Source of the DNA: Pseudomonadota bacterium
GTDB lineage: Bacteria; Pseudomonadota; Gammaproteobacteria; Xanthomonadales; Xanthomonadaceae
Direction of reading: 5' to 3'
Length of the DNA: 8,547 bases
NCBI GenBank assembly: GCA_023394655.1
Contig: JAEXAG010000059.1
Coordinates: 1 to 8,547, forward strand
Positions 6,328 to 8,547 of this stretch are shown here, piece by piece. How positions within the stretch are numbered: the first letter of the stretch is position 1; every line of letters begins with the position of its first letter. The notes under the pieces were generated by a model, which saw nothing but the letters and a program-made list of their open reading frames with translations, ran no database searches and was not told the origin of the DNA. The translations under genes were made by a program, and so were the position numbers.

Positions 6328-7521
6328 ATGGACCCGATCACCAACCCCTATGCGCCCGGCGCCGGCACGCCTCCGCCCGAACTCGCGGGACGTGACGAGT
6401 TGTTGCGATCGATCGATATCGCCACGCAGCGCGTCCGCATCGGACGACAGGCCAAGAGCGTGCTGATGATCGGGTTGCGCGGGGTGGGAAAGACCGTGCT
6501 GCTGGATCGCATGCGCGAGCAGGCCGAGGCCGCCGGTCTGCATACCTTGCGGGTGGAAGCTCCGGAAGGACGCTCGCTGCCCGCAATCCTCGCGCCCCAG
6601 CTCAGGCAGGCACTGCTGCGACTTTCGCGCAGCGAGCAGGCGCGTGAACTCGGGCGGCGCGCGCTTCGTGCCCTGGCAGGTTTCGCCAGGTCCCTCAAGG
6701 TCAAGTACGACGACATCGAAGTCGGCATCGACCTGGAGCCCGAAGCCGGCTTGGCCGACAACGGCGATCTCGAACACGATCTCCAGGCACTGCTGGAGGC
6801 GGCGGGCCGCGCGGCGCAGGCGGCCGGCACCGCACTGATACTGTTCATCGACGAGCTGCAGTACGTGGAGGAAGAGCAGCTGGCCTCGCTGATCACCGCC
6901 CTGCACCGCTGCGCGCAGCAACAGGTGCCGGTGATGCTGGTCGGAGCCGGTCTGCCGCAGCTGCCGGGGCAGATGGGCCGGGCGAAATCCTACGCCGAGC
7001 GCCTGTTCGATTTTCCATTCATCGGGCCGCTGGACGAGCAGGCCGCGCGGGATGCGCTGGAGCTGCCGGCCCGTGAACTGGGGGTCGCCTACGAACCCGA
7101 GGCGACCCGGCGGATTCTCGAGGAAACCGAGGGCTATCCATACTTCCTGCAGGAATGGGGAAAGCACTCCTGGGACGTGGCCGACGCCTCCCCGATCACG
7201 GCCAAGGACGTGGATGTCGCCTCGATCGAAGCCACTGCGGCACTGGACGAGAGCTTCTTCCGCGTGCGCTTCGACCGCCTGACGCCTTCGGAGAAACGCT
7301 ACCTGCGCGCCATGGCGGAACTCGGCCCCGGACCACACCGCTCCGGCGATATCGCGCAAGAGCTGGATCGCCGGGTCACGACGCTGGGGCCGACGCGCAA
7401 CCAGTTGATCGCCAAGGGCATGATCTGGAGCCCGAGCCACGGCGATACGGCCTTCACCGTGCCGATGTTCGATGCCTTCATGCGCCGGATCATGCCGGAC
7501 GCGGATTGGCGCGACGGCTGA
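6328..7521 (+). CDS. P-loop (AAA-type) ATPase with winged-helix-like C-terminus, function unknown
   Basis: The product has 397 residues and is probably cytoplasmic, with no signal peptide or membrane segment. The N-terminus (NPYAPGAG, then PPELAGRDELL) is a family hallmark. Walker A is GLRGVGKT at 49-56. Walker B is ILFIDELQ at 171-178, with D175 and E176. A sensor-1-like strand, VPVMLVGAGLPQL, is at 200-212. SYAERLFDFPFIGPL (221-235) and GYPYFLQEWG (269-278) complete an AAA_16/Orc1-like ATPase core. Residues about 310-390 (RLTPSEKRYLRAMAELG, DIAQELDRR, NQLIAKGMIW) look like a winged helix, suggesting nucleic-acid or partner binding. Such single-gene ATPases occur widely in bacteria, and I do not know an established role. 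Position near a restriction system and under an AT-rich promoter fits an accessory or defence gene, but that is inference. It ends 9 nt from the convergent stress-protein gene. Confidence 0.88.
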   Translation: MDPITNPYAPGAGTPPPELAGRDELLRSIDIATQRVRIGRQAKSVLMIGLRGVGKTVLLDRMREQAEAAGLHTLRVEAPEGRSLPAILAPQLRQALLRLSRSEQARELGRRALRALAGFARSLKVKYDDIEVGIDLEPEAGLADNGDLEHDLQALLEAAGRAAQAAGTALILFIDELQYVEEEQLASLITALHRCAQQQVPVMLVGAGLPQLPGQMGRAKSYAERLFDFPFIGPLDEQAARDALELPARELGVAYEPEATRRILEETEGYPYFLQEWGKHSWDVADASPITAKDVDVASIEATAALDESFFRVRFDRLTPSEKRYLRAMAELGPGPHRSGDIAQELDRRVTTLGPTRNQLIAKGMIWSPSHGDTAFTVPMFDAFMRRIMPDADWRDG

Positions 7522-7530
7522 CGCCGAGCG

Positions 7531-8040
7531 CTACTTCGCGCCGACCGGGCTCGAATACGGAAGCTCGACCGCGCCGGCCTCGTCCATCGCGCTCTGCACG
7601 GCGGGCAGGTCGTCGTCCTCTTCGACATCGACCAGCACCAGCACGCGGCCGGCCTCGATCTCGTCCTCGAACTGCTGGCGCACCGGGTCCGGAAGCGCCG
7701 AGCCCATCAGCGCGGACGACCAGCCACCGACCAGGGCGCCGGCAGCACCGATGGCCGCGGCACCGGCCAAGGTGATGCCGATCGGAGCCAGCGGGATCGC
7801 CACCAAGCCGGCCAGGAGGCCGATCGCACCGCCCATGCCCATGCCGCGGATGGCAGCGGGCACGGCGTCGGTGCCGGCTTCGATCATGGAATCGGGAATG
7901 CTCTCCAGCTGGATGTCGGAGCGCGCCACCAGCGAGACGGACTCGCGCTCGATGCCGTAGCGGTGGAGCGCCGCCACCGCGTCGGCGGCCTGCGTGATGT
8001 CGCGGGTGCTGTAGACGTGTCGGGTCATGACCGGGCTCAT
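7531..8040 (-). CDS. Stress-type protein with glycine/alanine-rich hydrophobic centre, function unknown
   Basis: From ATG at 8038-8040 the product has 169 residues. An N-terminal alpha/beta segment (TRHVYSTRDITQAADAV, then IERESVSLVAR) resembles the small domain of general-stress 17M-like and DUF1269-like proteins. The middle (about residues 65-105) is a long Gly/Ala/Leu/Ile stretch with GMGMGG and repeated small residues, like a glycine zipper that could form membrane hairpins. The C-terminus (GRVLVLVDVEEDDDLPAV) is acidic and looks like a second small domain. GGAAG on the minus strand (8056-8052) is 11 nt before this start, which favours ATG 8040 over ATG 8028 or a GTG at 8058. It lies downstream of a universal stress protein on the same strand, so a shared stress response is plausible. 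The specific activity is unknown. Confidence 0.8.
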   Translation of the reverse strand: MSPVMTRHVYSTRDITQAADAVAALHRYGIERESVSLVARSDIQLESIPDSMIEAGTDAVPAAIRGMGMGGAIGLLAGLVAIPLAPIGITLAGAAAIGAAGALVGGWSSALMGSALPDPVRQQFEDEIEAGRVLVLVDVEEDDDLPAVQSAMDEAGAVELPYSSPVGAK

Positions 8041-8134
8041 CGCGGGGGGAGCTTCCACGGTGCGCCCCGGCAGGTGAAACCGGCGTCGAATCCGCGTGTG
8101 CGCGGCGTCACCGCGAGCTGAACGCGGGCCTGCC
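8041..8134. other. Gap between stress-type gene and universal stress gene
   Basis: These 94 nt hold a small hairpin, CCGCG (8092-8096), loop TGTG, CGCGG (8101-8105), without a following T-run. I see no recognisable promoter on either strand. The minus-strand GGAAG (8056-8052) is the probable ribosome binding site of the downstream gene. Confidence 0.35.
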
Positions 8135-8547
8135 TCAGCGCAGCAACAGCACCGGCAGCCGGCTCACGCGCAGTACCTTGGTGGTGGTGCTGCCGATGAT
8201 CATGTGGCGGATGCGCGATTGGCCGTAGGCGCCCATCACCAGCAGGTCGCTGCCCTGCTGCTCGGCCTCGCGGATGATGGTGGTGTCGACCGGCCCTTCG
8301 CGGCCCACGCCTTCGGCGGCATGGCCGTGCGCGCTCAATGTATCCACCGCCCAGGCAAGGTTGGCATCGCGCGTGGCCGTCGGCATGCCGACGCTCAACA
8401 CCGTCACCGGCAGCCCGGCAAGCAGCGGCGTCGATGCCACCGATTCGATGCCCTTGCGGGTGGTGGCACTGCCATCGAAGGCCACCATCACCCGCGAGGG
8501 CGCGCGAAAACGGCGACCGGCGACCAGCAGCGGCCGCCGCACCGAGC
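8135..8547 (-). CDS. Universal stress protein (UspA family), C-terminal part
   Basis: The stop TGA is at 8135-8137, and the frame stays open to the right edge, so the start is outside the window. The visible 137 residues contain one complete UspA domain. It begins RVMVAFDGSATTRKGIE (beta strand and start of the nucleotide site) and ends with GAYGQSRIRHMIIGSTTTKV, which fits the G-x2-G-x9-G-(S/T) ATP-binding signature, then LRVSRLPVLLLR. The residues before the domain (RRPLLVAGRRFRAP) look like the linker between two tandem Usp domains, so the full protein is probably a double-domain Usp of about 280 residues. Usp proteins are cytoplasmic and are induced by starvation and stress. The first residue seen in frame at 8540-8542 is a GTG codon, but it is internal, not the start. 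Confidence 0.9.
   Translation of the reverse strand, partial: SVRRPLLVAGRRFRAPSRVMVAFDGSATTRKGIESVASTPLLAGLPVTVLSVGMPTATRDANLAWAVDTLSAHGHAAEGVGREGPVDTTIIREAEQQGSDLLVMGAYGQSRIRHMIIGSTTTKVLRVSRLPVLLLR

Noticed and set aside
6154..7440. Minus-strand open frame (428 codons) antisense to the ATPase
   Set aside because: Covers the AT-rich promoter as well as the gene; the plus-strand protein has clear Walker motifs and a ribosome binding site.
8092..8105. CCGCG-TGTG-CGCGG hairpin as a terminator of the universal stress gene
   Set aside because: Short stem without a T-run on either strand; expected by chance in such GC-rich sequence.
1..8547. CRISPR array, tRNA, rRNA, transposase or integrase
   Set aside because: No spaced direct repeats, no tRNA-like cloverleaf or rRNA stretch noticed, and none of the genes shows transposase or recombinase motifs.

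Overview
The window is GC-rich (about 60-67 % in most coding stretches I counted by hand) and reads like a Gammaproteobacterium of the Xanthomonadaceae / Lysobacter-Luteimonas type. The best taxonomic clue is the left-edge gene. Its N-terminus (GTTHFGFRDV, then VFTSVAGNYDL) is the start of UbiE as found in xanthomonads. The placement is from remembered family features, not a search.

Layout, left to right. (a) 1-116, minus: first 38 codons of ubiE, cut by the window edge. (b) 152-565, minus: a 137-residue helix-turn-helix (XRE/Cro-type) regulator. (c) 566-664: a divergent control region with a 13-nt dyad (CAAGT-GAG-ACTTG). (d) 665-2584 and 2586-5555, plus: a complete type III restriction-modification operon. 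mod is a beta-class N6-adenine DNA methyltransferase with DPPY and FAGS motifs. res is an SF2 helicase/translocase with a C-terminal PD...ExK nuclease. The two are separated by one base. (e) 5630-6190, plus: a His-rich, Ala-rich lipoprotein of unknown role. (f) 6191-6327: two small hairpins, then a strikingly AT-rich promoter with a perfect TATAAT box and a 7-bp inverted repeat bracketing it. (g) 6328-7521, plus: a 397-residue P-loop ATPase with a likely winged-helix C-terminus. (h) 7531-8040, minus: a stress-type protein with a Gly/Ala-rich hydrophobic middle. (i) 8135-8547, minus: the C-terminal part of a universal stress protein, open at the window edge.

How it fits together. Mod and Res form the defence module: Mod recognises and methylates one strand of an asymmetric site, and Res with Mod cleaves when unmodified sites meet head to head. 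The divergent regulator is well placed to control mod-res, but this is inferred from position and the dyad only. The middle of mod (about 1200-1950, lowest 1380-1860) falls to roughly 43-48 % GC between flanks of 52-67 %. This fits a separately acquired target-recognition domain. The ATPase has its own AT-rich promoter and may be a second accessory or defence gene, but its function is unknown. ubiE and the two stress genes look like chromosomal background flanking the accessory segment.

I found no rRNA, tRNA, CRISPR array, transposase or integrase. The most unusual elements are the GC-poor bracketed promoter ahead of the ATPase, the divergent regulator/operator arrangement on a type III system, and the GC-poor recognition domain. 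None of these amounts to a clearly new system on sequence alone.
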